64,000 nucleotides of DNA, taken from the NCBI GenBank assembly GCA_000437435.1, contig FR899626.1:75605-139604 (forward strand), written 5' to 3'. A program made the translations under genes and the position numbers. Under the pieces are notes generated by a model. The model ran no database searches and had not been told where the DNA came from. It was given only the letters and a program-made list of their open reading frames with translations. This document shows positions 51,961-60,584 of the stretch, piece by piece. This DNA comes from Clostridium sp. CAG:768. Lineage in GTDB: Bacteria; Cyanobacteriota; Vampirovibrionia; Gastranaerophilales; Gastranaerophilaceae. Every line of letters begins with the position of its first letter. The first letter of the stretch is position 1.

Positions 51961-53889
51961 ATGAACGAAAAATACATACCTTTATATAGAAAATATCGTC
52001 CTCAAAAATTAGAAGAGGTTGTTGGCCAGGAACATATTAAAAAAGCTCTAAAAAATGCTATTGAGTTAAATAAAATTTCTCATGCATATCTTTTTACTGG
52101 GCCTAGAGGTACAGGTAAGACTTCTACTGCTCGTATTTTTGCAAAATCCTTAAATTGCAAAGAAGGTCCTACAATTGCACCTTGCGGAGTTTGTGAAAAC
52201 TGTATTGATATCACAAATTCAACACCTATGGATGTAATTGAAATTGATGCTGCAAGTAACAGAAAAGTTGAAGATGCTCAAAATATTTTAGAAAAGGTTA
52301 TGTATGCACCTGTAAACAGCAGATACAAAATTTATATTATAGACGAAGTTCATATGCTTTCAACTACAGCTTTTAATGCTCTTTTGAAAACATTAGAAGA
52401 ACCTCCGAAAAATGTTATATTTATTCTTGCAACAACAGAAGTGCATAAAGTATTAGACACTATAAAAAGTCGTTGCCAGCGTTTTGATTTTAAACGTATA
52501 ACTACTGATGATATTGTTAAGCATTTAAGATATATTTCTGATAAGGAAAAGATTAATATAACTGATGATGCGTTATTTACTATTGCAAAAAATTCTGCTG
52601 GTGGAATGCGTGATAGTATTGCTCTTTTAGATCAATTAAGTGTTCTTGATGGTGAAGAAGCAATTTCTACAGATGATATTAATAATTTGCTCGGACGTTT
52701 GTCTTTTGATACATTAAATTCACTTGCTGATAAAATTGTTAATTCAAAACCTCAAGAAGCTATTGAAGATTTAGAAAAAATTTATAATTCAGGAAATGAA
52801 CCAGTTCAGATTTTGACGAATTTAATGGATTATTTAAAGAATTTGTTAATTGTAAAAAATTGCAGAAAAGAAATTGTATTTGAATTAACTCAAGCAAATG
52901 ATGCGCAAATTTCAGCATTAAATTCTCAAGCAGAATTAGTCGAAACACATCAAATAGTTTTTTTAATTGATAAATGTTCTGATTATATAAAAGAGTTAAA
53001 ATTGACTAATAATCCTAGACTGTGGTTAGAAGTCGCTATTATTGATCTTGCAAATTTGACGGAAAATACATCTCTGGTTGAACTGCAAAATAGGATTGCT
53101 AGATTAGAAGGCGGAGCTACAAATATAGGTGGTAATACAAGATCATATTCAGCTCCTGTTCAGGTTGCTTCATATAAGACTGCTCCAACTCCTGTTATGA
53201 AACCTGAAATGCAAAGAGCAGAACATGCAAAACCTGATATTTTAAAACAAAAAGAGGCTGAAAAACAAGTTGAAATTCCTAAAGAACAACCTGTTTTAAA
53301 ATCAAATGAAGAAAATCAAGTTCCTGTAAAAGCTCAAGCGCAAAGTGCCGATGATTTTGCTCCTATGCCAAAATCAAAAGCTGTTGCAGGTGATGATATT
53401 TCAGTATTATGGGGACAATTGTTAGAAAATATTCATAGTGCACCGACAAGAGCACTTTTAAAACAATGGGCAAATCCTGTTAAAATAACTGCTGACGATA
53501 CTGTTTTATCTATGAAAAATGAGATTTTCTTAAATCAAGTTCAAAGCGGTTCTAAAAAACAAGCAATTATTGATGCTGTAAATTCTTTATTCGGGCAGTC
53601 TAATTCAAATGTAACAATAAGACTTCCTCATTCAGATGATGTTCAAGTGAAACCTTCAGCACCACATCATTCAGCACCTAAAACATTTGAAGCTCCAAAG
53701 CCTAAACCTTCACCAATAATGAAACCTGTATCATCTGAACCAGAGGTTAAATCTGAAGAGGTTGAGGAATTAAAGGAAGAAGTTACGCAACAGGTGAAAT
53801 CAGATAGTGCAGCTAAAATAGAGGCATCTTTGCATTCAGATAATGTAAATATGGTAATGGAACTTTTTGATGGTAAAGTTATTGAATAG
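51961..53889 (+). CDS. dnaX: DNA polymerase III gamma/tau clamp-loader subunit
   Basis: ATPase of the sliding-clamp loader. The 642-residue product (from the ATG at 51961) has PLYRKYRPQKLEEVVGQEHI, Walker A in FTGPRGTGKTSTARIFAKSL, the zinc-binding Cys cluster APCGVCENC, Walker B in IIDEVHMLS and the sensor region ILATTEVHKV. The C-terminal half is low-complexity Pro/Lys/Glu sequence followed by a tau-specific domain (about 460-560). I saw no run of seven or more As that would suggest the gamma-producing slippage. The longer start at 51922 is rejected because it would run through a promoter. Confidence 0.95.
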   Translation: MNEKYIPLYRKYRPQKLEEVVGQEHIKKALKNAIELNKISHAYLFTGPRGTGKTSTARIFAKSLNCKEGPTIAPCGVCENCIDITNSTPMDVIEIDAASNRKVEDAQNILEKVMYAPVNSRYKIYIIDEVHMLSTTAFNALLKTLEEPPKNVIFILATTEVHKVLDTIKSRCQRFDFKRITTDDIVKHLRYISDKEKINITDDALFTIAKNSAGGMRDSIALLDQLSVLDGEEAISTDDINNLLGRLSFDTLNSLADKIVNSKPQEAIEDLEKIYNSGNEPVQILTNLMDYLKNLLIVKNCRKEIVFELTQANDAQISALNSQAELVETHQIVFLIDKCSDYIKELKLTNNPRLWLEVAIIDLANLTENTSLVELQNRIARLEGGATNIGGNTRSYSAPVQVASYKTAPTPVMKPEMQRAEHAKPDILKQKEAEKQVEIPKEQPVLKSNEENQVPVKAQAQSADDFAPMPKSKAVAGDDISVLWGQLLENIHSAPTRALLKQWANPVKITADDTVLSMKNEIFLNQVQSGSKKQAIIDAVNSLFGQSNSNVTIRLPHSDDVQVKPSAPHHSAPKTFEAPKPKPSPIMKPVSSEPEVKSEEVEELKEEVTQQVKSDSAAKIEASLHSDNVNMVMELFDGKVIE

Positions 53890-53903
53890 ATAGGAGTACT
53901 TGA

Positions 53904-54212
53904 ATGTTAGTAAATTCTGTAAGTAAGCAAACTTTTGGATCATCTCAGGTTTATAGAGATGTTTTACTTGGAAAAAGAAATTTTTATTCATTAAGTACTG
54001 ATGATAAACTTAATGTTATTTATGATAAATTAAACAGTTTAGAAAAGGATCATAGAAGTTTGTCTGAAAACCAGATAAAAATGAATGATTTTAATAAACA
54101 TGCATTTGATTGTATTGTAGCTGCTTCTGCTCGAAATAATCACAGTGCAGATACTGCTTATTCAAATATTGGCTATCAATATGATAAAAATAATATTGAT
54201 TTAGTTGGCTAA
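53904..54212 (+). CDS. Small hypothetical protein with N-terminal TFGSS tag
   Basis: The 102-residue product has no recognised domain. It begins MLVNSVSKQTFGSSQVY and then has a helical segment with coiled-coil potential (LSTDDKLNVIYDKLNSLEKD). Its S/T-F-G-S stretch within the first 12-13 residues resembles the tags on three other proteins in this window. It follows dnaX by 14 bases with an AGGAG Shine-Dalgarno, so it is likely cotranscribed. The last bases overlap the convergent Memo-AMMECR1 gene by four. Confidence 0.6.
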   Translation: MLVNSVSKQTFGSSQVYRDVLLGKRNFYSLSTDDKLNVIYDKLNSLEKDHRSLSENQIKMNDFNKHAFDCIVAASARNNHSADTAYSNIGYQYDKNNIDLVG

Positions 54213-55531
54213 ATTTTTGTTGTACTGAATTTAAAAGCTTCTAAATTTTCTGAAAAATAGTTTTTAGGAACTCCTGCTTTTAATTTTAGTTGTTCCAAAA
54301 ATTCTTTTTTGTCAGGAAGTTGTTCCCAAACATCCGGTAAAAATACTGCTTGGTAATTGCCGTCACGAATTATTAACCCATCTTCATATGGTTTTAATTT
54401 TTGTAAAAGTTCTTCTTCTGTATCAAAATGCAATCTTTCAGGAATTGATAGCAGTGATATTTTTATGTTTATTTTGTTGAATTCATTTAATGTCAGTGCA
54501 GGGAATCTTGGATCTGAAAATGCTGCAGCATGTGCATTTTTAATTAAATCGTTGATAAGTGATCTGTGAGGAATGATAGAGCCAATACAGCCCCTTAGTA
54601 TTCCGTTTAATTCGAGAGTGACGAAAGATGCACCGTATTCATCAAATATGCATTCGTAGTTATTAACTTCAGTATGACCAAGTTGTAATCCTGAAAGAAT
54701 ACTGTCTGAACATATTTTTCTTACAAAATCTGAGTAATATTTTTTTATGTATTGATTTTTTTCACCATCGTATAAAATCCAACAGCCATATCCTACAACT
54801 CGTGAAGAATCTCCTGTTGCCGCAGCTGAATTTATTAATCCTTTTCTAATAAGAGAATAATTCTTCTTTTTAGCAAATTCAATAAGCCCGCAAATTCCTA
54901 CAGCTCCACACGCTTGTTCTTGTTCAAAATTGCTTAGATTATTTTCTTCAATCATTTTTGCTGTGTAGTTATCTATTTTAGATGCTTCTTTTTCAGGATA
55001 AAAATGGCTCAAATCACTTGAGATTATAAAGGCATTTTCTTCGTCTTCATAGAAATGTTCAATTGTTTCAGATAAATTTTTAAAGTTTTCACAACCATAT
55101 AGTACTGGGATAATTTTTGCATTTGGTAGAAAATATTTTATTAATGGTAATTGTACTTCGATTGAATGTTCTTTTTCAAAGGCAAAATTCCCGATATTGC
55201 AATCACATAATTTTGCAATTTCTTTTGTGAGAGTTTGATTGACTTCGATATTTCCTAATGGTGTTTCAAATGCCTTATAGTCACAGATGGAACAACCAAA
55301 AATTCTTTCATAGTGAGCTGGTGCAAATATAAAAATATTTTTTACCGCTTTATTAAGTTGCTGTATTCCTTTAGCTGCCAATTGCCCAGAATATTTATAG
55401 CCGGCGTGAGGTATGATTATTGCTCTTGAATAGTATTTAGGACTTTCTACAGTATAATTTTTGAATAACTCTTCTAATTCATCTTTTTGAGCAGGATAAA
55501 AAGTCCCTGCAGCATTCATTTCTTTTATCAT
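54209..55531 (-). CDS. Memo-AMMECR1 fusion (AmmeMemoRadiSam system proteins B and A)
   Basis: The 440-residue product joins two families usually encoded separately. The N-terminal Memo domain (about 1-260) has GTFYPAQKDELEELF, AIIIPHAGYKYSGQLAAKGI, FAPAHYERIFG and a late VGYGCWILYDG. The C-terminal AMMECR1 domain (about 270-435) has FVTLELNGILRGCIGSIIP and NAHAAAFSDPRFPALTLNEF. These plus a radical-SAM protein make a prokaryotic system of unknown function; the radical-SAM part is not in the window. The ATG at 55531 is chosen over an upstream TTG because a perfect TATAAT lies six bases before it. Confidence 0.92.
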   Translation of the reverse strand: MIKEMNAAGTFYPAQKDELEELFKNYTVESPKYYSRAIIIPHAGYKYSGQLAAKGIQQLNKAVKNIFIFAPAHYERIFGCSICDYKAFETPLGNIEVNQTLTKEIAKLCDCNIGNFAFEKEHSIEVQLPLIKYFLPNAKIIPVLYGCENFKNLSETIEHFYEDEENAFIISSDLSHFYPEKEASKIDNYTAKMIEENNLSNFEQEQACGAVGICGLIEFAKKKNYSLIRKGLINSAAATGDSSRVVGYGCWILYDGEKNQYIKKYYSDFVRKICSDSILSGLQLGHTEVNNYECIFDEYGASFVTLELNGILRGCIGSIIPHRSLINDLIKNAHAAAFSDPRFPALTLNEFNKINIKISLLSIPERLHFDTEEELLQKLKPYEDGLIIRDGNYQAVFLPDVWEQLPDKKEFLEQLKLKAGVPKNYFSENLEAFKFSTTKI

Positions 55532-55537
55532 AGGACT

Positions 55538-55543
55538 ATTATA
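55538..55543 (-). promoter_or_regulatory. Candidate leaderless -10 box of the Memo-AMMECR1 gene
   Basis: On the minus strand perfect TATAAT, then AGTCCT, then ATG; no Shine-Dalgarno. Confidence 0.6.
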
Positions 55544-55554
55544 CAACTTTTTAT

Positions 55555-56598
55555 TTATTTGGAAATAGGATAGTAAGTTAATAAGATATCAGGCTCAAAA
55601 ATATCTGTTTGTGCAATTTTAAAATTGTAACTGTCATTTATATTATCTATTTTTTGAAAGTCAAAGCAAGATAAAGATCTGTTGTCGCCTGTAATTTTTG
55701 GAGCGATAAAATGATAAATTTTATCAGTATATTTTAAAATTTCACCGTTAAGATGTCCGCCACTTTCTACCAAAATACTTTTAATGCCAAGTTCAAATGT
55801 TTTTTTTAGAATGAAATCTAAGTCTAATTTCTCATTTTTTACAGGTGTTTTTATAAAATTTATACCGCCTTCAAACATATCTAGAGTTTCATTAAATAGG
55901 TATATTTCTCCATTTTTATATATTGGGCTTTCTAAATTTGTTTTGAGTTTTCTATCTAATATAATCTTTTTTCGATGCAACATAGTTGGATTATCAGCAA
56001 GAATTGTCGATGATGTTGTCATTATTGCATCATAACGATTTCTTATTTTTTTTACTTCTTCTCTAGCCTTTTCTGATGTAATCCATTTTGAAGATCCATT
56101 GTGTGTCGCAATTTTGCCATCTAGAGTTGTTGCAGTTTTTAGAGCCACAAAAGTTTCTTTTTTTTGCATATTTTTAATGAAAACTTCATTTAATTGTTTG
56201 CATTCATCTTCAAGAACGTTTTCTATAACCTCTATTCCAGCATTTTTAAGTTTGCGAATACCATTTCCCGCAACAATTGGATTGACGTCTTGCATACCTA
56301 TTACAACTTTTTTAATCCCTCTTTCAATAATTAAATCAGCGCAAGGCGGAGTTTTTCCATAATGAGAGCAAGGCTCAAGATTTACAATTAAAGTTCCGTC
56401 TTTTTCTTCTCCATTGTGCAATTTGAGTAGGGCATCTCTTTCAGCGTGATTATCGCCGTATTTATGGTGATAGCCATTAGATATTTCATTTCCGTCTTTG
56501 TCAAGAACAACACACCCAACTAAAGGGTTTGGGGATGTAAATCCTTCTCCAAGTTTTGCTAGTTCTATGCATTTTTGCATTAATAAGTTATATTGCAT
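55555..56598 (-). CDS. ribD: Riboflavin biosynthesis deaminase/reductase
   Basis: Carries out two steps of riboflavin synthesis: deamination of the pyrimidine intermediate, then side-chain reduction. The deaminase domain (1-145) has the zinc motif HAERDALL and EPCSHYGKTPPCADLI. The reductase domain (about 146-347) starts with FVALKTATTLDGKIA and has ILVESGGHLNGEIL. The start has no Shine-Dalgarno but a TAAAAT six bases upstream. No other rib gene is nearby. Confidence 0.95.
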   Translation of the reverse strand: MQYNLLMQKCIELAKLGEGFTSPNPLVGCVVLDKDGNEISNGYHHKYGDNHAERDALLKLHNGEEKDGTLIVNLEPCSHYGKTPPCADLIIERGIKKVVIGMQDVNPIVAGNGIRKLKNAGIEVIENVLEDECKQLNEVFIKNMQKKETFVALKTATTLDGKIATHNGSSKWITSEKAREEVKKIRNRYDAIMTTSSTILADNPTMLHRKKIILDRKLKTNLESPIYKNGEIYLFNETLDMFEGGINFIKTPVKNEKLDLDFILKKTFELGIKSILVESGGHLNGEILKYTDKIYHFIAPKITGDNRSLSCFDFQKIDNINDSYNFKIAQTDIFEPDILLTYYPISK

Positions 56599-56604
56599 AA
56601 TTGT

Positions 56605-56610
56605 ATTTTA
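56605..56610 (-). promoter_or_regulatory. Candidate leaderless -10 box of ribD
   Basis: On the minus strand TAAAAT, then ACAATT, then ATG. One mismatch to the -10 consensus; spacing identical to the other leaderless candidates. Confidence 0.4.
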
Positions 56611-56667
56611 CAATAAAATTTGTTATATTGATAAAATATTAACAATAAAATGAAAAGGAGAAAAATT

Positions 56668-57330
56668 ATGGATTTAAAATATATTGGACATAGTGCATTT
56701 GAAATTAAATTAAAAGAAAATTCAATTATGGTAGATCCTTTTGTGAGTGTTAATCCCAAATATGACTGGCATAATGCAAATATTACCGATATATTTTTAA
56801 CTCATGCTCACGGGGATCATCTTGGACAAGCTATTGAGATTGCAAAAGAAAAAGATGCAACCATTACTGCAATTGTGGAATTAGCTCAATATTGTAAGGA
56901 ACAAGGCTGTAAAGTTAAATCTGTAAACTTTGGCGGTTGGTTAAATTATGATTGGGGTAGAGTTGTATTTGTACCGGCATTCCATACAAGTTCATTACCT
57001 GATGGTAGATATGCAGGAGAACCTGCGGGAATTATTTTTGATTTAGAAAATGTTCGTATTTATCATGCCGGAGATACTGCATTGACAACAGAGATGAAAA
57101 CTATTAAGGAATTATATAGACCAAATATTGCGTTGTTGCCAATTGGGGGTCATTATACAATGGATGTTGAACATGCAGCTGTAGCCGCTGATTGGATTGG
57201 AGCTCAAACCGTAATTCCAATGCATTATAATACTTTCCCAGAAATTCAAACTGATTTGGAAAAATTTATGAAACTTGTTCAGATTAATAATTCAAATTGC
57301 ATAATTTTAAATCCTGAAAATGTTAATTAG
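56668..57330 (+). CDS. Metal-dependent hydrolase of the UPF0173 (metallo-beta-lactamase) family
   Basis: The 220-residue product has DLKYIGHSAFEIKL, the metal motif THAHGDHLGQAIE (H-x-H-x-D-H), HAGDTALTTEM and a late IPMHYNTFPEI. The family matches UPF0173 proteins of unknown substrate. The start is the ATG at 56668, with an AAAAGGAG Shine-Dalgarno seven bases upstream; an ATG at 56650 would place that Shine-Dalgarno inside the gene. Confidence 0.92.
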   Translation: MDLKYIGHSAFEIKLKENSIMVDPFVSVNPKYDWHNANITDIFLTHAHGDHLGQAIEIAKEKDATITAIVELAQYCKEQGCKVKSVNFGGWLNYDWGRVVFVPAFHTSSLPDGRYAGEPAGIIFDLENVRIYHAGDTALTTEMKTIKELYRPNIALLPIGGHYTMDVEHAAVAADWIGAQTVIPMHYNTFPEIQTDLEKFMKLVQINNSNCIILNPENVN

Positions 57331-57392
57331 TCCGTTTTCTAATTGTCTAAAATTTTTATTGTTTTAAACTGGAAAACGAATTGGAGAGAAAT

Positions 57393-58349
57393 ATGGATAT
57401 ATTATTTGTAATTGACAGGATTGAGTTAAAGTATTTTGAATTTAATAATCTTGTTACTAATTTTTGGCTGATTAGAGAATTGTTATTTGAAAATAATAAC
57501 GTTTGCATTACTACAATAGATAATTTAGGGCTTAATAGTGGTGTTGCCTATACTAATTGTTATGAAGCTTATGAGAAAAATGGGAATATTTTCTATGACA
57601 AAGCTTTAATTAAAAAGAATATTAATGATTTCTCATTGGTAATGTTTAGGCCAGATCCGCCGGTTGATTTGGATTATATCAATGCAACTTATATTTTTGA
57701 CTTTGTAGATAGAGATAAAACTTTAATTTTGAATGATCCAAAAGCAATTAGAAATTTTAATGAAAAAATGCATACTGTTAAATTTTTAGACTTAATGCCT
57801 GAAAATATTGTAACTTCTTCAAAAGCTGATATTATTGAATTTTTAAAAGTGCATGATGAAATTGTTTTAAAACCTCTAAATGCTTGCTTTGGTTCAGGTG
57901 TAATGACTTTGAAAAAAGGTGATAAAAATACCGCTGTTATAATAAACACAATGACTAAAAATCAAACGCAGCTTATTATGGTTCAAAAATATATTCCTAA
58001 AGCTCGTTTTGGAGACAAAAGAGTTATGTTCTTAGGTGATGAAGTTTTAGATGTGTGCGTGCAAAAGTTACCTTCTAATGATGATTTCAAATTTAATGAG
58101 CATTGTGACGGTAATATTGTTAAAGGTGAACTTACTTCTAGTGAAAAAGAAAAATTTCTTCCTGTTGCAAGAGAGTTAAATGCTTTAGGATTGCCATTGG
58201 TAGGATTAGATGTTATTGATGAAAAAATAATCGAGATAAATGTGACAAGTCCTTGTTATTTCATAAAAGAGGTAAATGGTCATTTTAATACTAATTTAGA
58301 GAAAAAGATTACTGAATTTATTTTGTCCAGCTCTTGTGCAAAAATATAG
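57393..58349 (+). CDS. Glutathione synthetase-like ATP-grasp ligase
   Basis: The 318-residue product has the GshB-type N-terminal domain (MDILFVIDRIELKYFEFNN, VMFRPDPPVDLDYINATYIF) and an ATP-grasp core with IVLKPLNACFGSGVMTLK, QKYIPKARFGDKRVMFLGDE and LVGLDVIDEKIIEINVTSP. In canonical GshB the last motif continues T-G-I-R-E-I, whereas here it is C-Y-F-I-K-E-V. A gamma-glutamylcysteine synthetase gene is not visible, so the product could be another small thiol or peptide. A GGAGAG Shine-Dalgarno supports the ATG at 57393. Confidence 0.82.
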   Translation: MDILFVIDRIELKYFEFNNLVTNFWLIRELLFENNNVCITTIDNLGLNSGVAYTNCYEAYEKNGNIFYDKALIKKNINDFSLVMFRPDPPVDLDYINATYIFDFVDRDKTLILNDPKAIRNFNEKMHTVKFLDLMPENIVTSSKADIIEFLKVHDEIVLKPLNACFGSGVMTLKKGDKNTAVIINTMTKNQTQLIMVQKYIPKARFGDKRVMFLGDEVLDVCVQKLPSNDDFKFNEHCDGNIVKGELTSSEKEKFLPVARELNALGLPLVGLDVIDEKIIEINVTSPCYFIKEVNGHFNTNLEKKITEFILSSSCAKI

Positions 58350-58353
58350 TGTA

Positions 58354-59406
58354 TTAAAATTGCGTAATTCCACCAATATCAATAATTTTGACAATAGGTT
58401 TACCATCTTGAGTTTGCCCAATAATTGCGTTAAAATCATGTAAATCATTATGTTGCAATCTATGTTGATTTAATATCTTTTGTAAAAAATTTAAAATTAA
58501 TGTTTCTTTTGAATATGGGTGAAACTTGTTTTTTACAAATTTACCTGGAGTTATGTCTTGATCAATAACTTCTGATAATTCAATGCCTGTTTTATCATAA
58601 AAATCATTTGCAAATTCTTGGAGATTGTTATATTCTTTTTTGAATTTAACAATAGGACTTGAATGCTTAGGGGGTGTTTCATATTTAGTAGCCATATATC
58701 CTGTTTTTGTATCTCCCCAATAGAATTTTGTGATGTATTCACTTGGGACATTTTTATTTAAGTATAGCCCATGAACAATTTCGGAATATTGTCCGTTTGT
58801 ATCACATTCTCGTGATAATGGATTAATTTTTCTAAATTTTTTAATAAATAATCTTTCTAAAGTAGGATTTTCTCCTTTTTCTTTTAGGACATAGCCCCTT
58901 TTTATATATAATCCTTGAACTTTTAGCCTTTTAAAATTGACCGAATTATTTTCTGATAAAATACCAAAATGTCTAAGTCCTTGAGTTAGAAATTCAGATG
59001 CTTCTTTTATTCTTTTGTTTTCTAGGTTTGCTTTTAATTTACTATATTCTTTGCTATTAGTAGGTGCATCATAAGGTTTTAAATGTTTTATTGCAGCTCT
59101 AAACAGCAAAAATATTTGTTTAACGATTTTATTTCTTTCATCTTGAGTTTTTCCTGTTAATTTAGCAAGCCAGCTATCTGGTAAATCCCCAACAATCCAA
59201 TTTGATTTTGGATCTTTTATGAATTCGTCTATAATTTCTTTTTGAGTTCTTATAAATCTTTTAGAAAATTCTTCTGTAGCACCGGTGAAATGTATTTTAT
59301 TATTGCTATTTATTTTCTTGTTTGCATAATAAGAATACGGAATAGGATTTTGTCCGATTCCGTAAAAAGGTTTCATAGTATAGTTTGTTTTCCCAAGATT
59401 TTTCAC
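58354..59406 (-). CDS. Kinase-like protein ending just after the DIG motif
   Basis: The 350-residue product is not one I know as a named family, but its C-terminal part resembles the protein-kinase/APH fold. H319-N-D-L-H-D-F-N326 fits the catalytic loop H-x-D-(x4)-N, and V-K-I-I-D343-I-G345 fits the metal-binding D-F-G. K189 or K190 in RLFIKKF and the E209 region could be the ATP-site pair, and TGYMATKYE looks like a hinge. The protein stops five residues after the DIG triplet, so it lacks the activation loop and lower C-lobe, as in minimal effector kinases of the OspG/NleH type. Residues 38-44 (IHFTGAT) carry the short tag seen in other proteins here. The start is a GTG; ATG at codon 11 is an alternative. 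Confidence 0.6.
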   Translation of the reverse strand: MKNLGKTNYTMKPFYGIGQNPIPYSYYANKKINSNNKIHFTGATEEFSKRFIRTQKEIIDEFIKDPKSNWIVGDLPDSWLAKLTGKTQDERNKIVKQIFLLFRAAIKHLKPYDAPTNSKEYSKLKANLENKRIKEASEFLTQGLRHFGILSENNSVNFKRLKVQGLYIKRGYVLKEKGENPTLERLFIKKFRKINPLSRECDTNGQYSEIVHGLYLNKNVPSEYITKFYWGDTKTGYMATKYETPPKHSSPIVKFKKEYNNLQEFANDFYDKTGIELSEVIDQDITPGKFVKNKFHPYSKETLILNFLQKILNQHRLQHNDLHDFNAIIGQTQDGKPIVKIIDIGGITQF

Positions 59407-59495
59407 AATTGTTAAACGTGTAGCAAAAAAAATTTTTGCTATTTAGAAGTGTAAAATTTACAATTGTTCATAATTTATTTTCTTAGGATAAATAT

Positions 59496-60551
59496 TTATT
59501 TTACTCTTGAAAATACTTCGGTATTAACATCATCAAAAGTATTTGTGTTGAAATAAGCACAAGATGCTACCATTGCAGCATTATCTGTACAATATTTCAT
59601 CGGTGGTGCAAATACTTTGTACCCTTCTTTTTCAAGGTCAAAGATTTTCTTTCTGATTTCAGAGTTAGCAGCAACTCCGCCAGCAATTACAACTTGGTTG
59701 TATCCGCTTGCTTCCAGTGCTTTTTTTAGTTTATGTAAAAGTGTTGATGATACTGTTTCTTGGAAACTAGCACAAATATCTTTCTCTGGGAATTCTTTTC
59801 CTTCAAAAGATTTGACAAGTCTTAAAACAGCTGTTTTTAAACCGCTAAAACTGAAATTATAACCATCAACTCTTGCTTCAGGAAGTTTAAATGCAAAAGG
59901 ATTGCCTTCTTGAGCAAGTTTATCTAATCTTGGACCACCAGGGTATGGAAGACCGATTAATCTCGCTACTTTGTCATAAGCTTCACCGACAGCATCATCT
60001 ACGGTTTCACCAAGAATTGTTTGTTCTGAATATGATTTAACGTCAATAATTTGAGTATGTCCTCCACTTACTAAAAGAGCCATAAATGGAGGTTTTAAAT
60101 CTGTATCAAGGTAGTTTCCGCAAAGGTGTGCGTTTAAGTGGTTTACTCCAATAAAAGGTTTGTCATAAGTTAGAGCAAGTGTTTTGGCAGCATTTAATCC
60201 AACTAAAAGGCACCCAACTAATCCAGGTCCAACTGTGCCTGCAAATGCAGTTATATCTTCAGGATTAATCCCTGCATTATCTTTCGCTTGTTTGAATGCT
60301 TCATCAATTACTATGTTTATAGAATCTAAGTGTTCTCTTGCAGCAATTTCAGGTATAACGCCTCCAAATTGAGCGTGAGTTTTAATTTGAGATGCAACAA
60401 CATTTGCAATAACTTCTCGACCGTTTTTTACGATAGAACAAGCTGTTTCATCGCAACTTGATTCGATTGCCATTATATAGTTATCATATCCGCTTTGCGG
60501 TCCTATTTCTATTTGTTCTTTTGAGAATAATTTATTTTTTAGATTTTTCAT
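59496..60551 (-). CDS. tsaD: tRNA N6-threonylcarbamoyladenosine transferase subunit TsaD
   Basis: Transfers threonylcarbamoyl to A37 of ANN-decoding tRNAs, with TsaB and TsaE. The 351-residue product has IMAIESSCDETACSIV, GGVIPEIAAREH, the metal-binding NHLNAHLCGNYL (H-x3-H), PFMALLVSGGHTQI, and a late GGVAANSEIRK. The N-terminal 28 residues before the ESSCDET strand are an extension of unknown role. The ATG at 60551 is chosen because a perfect TATAAT lies six bases before it; the upstream TTG would overlap that promoter. It diverges from obgE. Confidence 0.96.
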   Translation of the reverse strand: MKNLKNKLFSKEQIEIGPQSGYDNYIMAIESSCDETACSIVKNGREVIANVVASQIKTHAQFGGVIPEIAAREHLDSINIVIDEAFKQAKDNAGINPEDITAFAGTVGPGLVGCLLVGLNAAKTLALTYDKPFIGVNHLNAHLCGNYLDTDLKPPFMALLVSGGHTQIIDVKSYSEQTILGETVDDAVGEAYDKVARLIGLPYPGGPRLDKLAQEGNPFAFKLPEARVDGYNFSFSGLKTAVLRLVKSFEGKEFPEKDICASFQETVSSTLLHKLKKALEASGYNQVVIAGGVAANSEIRKKIFDLEKEGYKVFAPPMKYCTDNAAMVASCAYFNTNTFDDVNTEVFSRVK

Positions 60552-60557
60552 AGTATT

Positions 60558-60563
60558 ATTATA
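60558..60563 (-). promoter_or_regulatory. Candidate leaderless -10 box of tsaD
   Basis: On the minus strand perfect TATAAT, then AATACT, then ATG. The same palindromic ATTATAAT can serve as a -10 for obgE on the plus strand, whose mRNA would have a short leader with an AAAAGGAAATAA Shine-Dalgarno. Confidence 0.6.
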
Positions 60564-60584
60564 ATACAAAAAGGAAATAAAGAA

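Noticed and set aside
51961..53889. Programmed frameshift in dnaX producing gamma
   Set aside because: No obvious long A-run with a downstream hairpin was seen in the region between the ATPase and tau parts.
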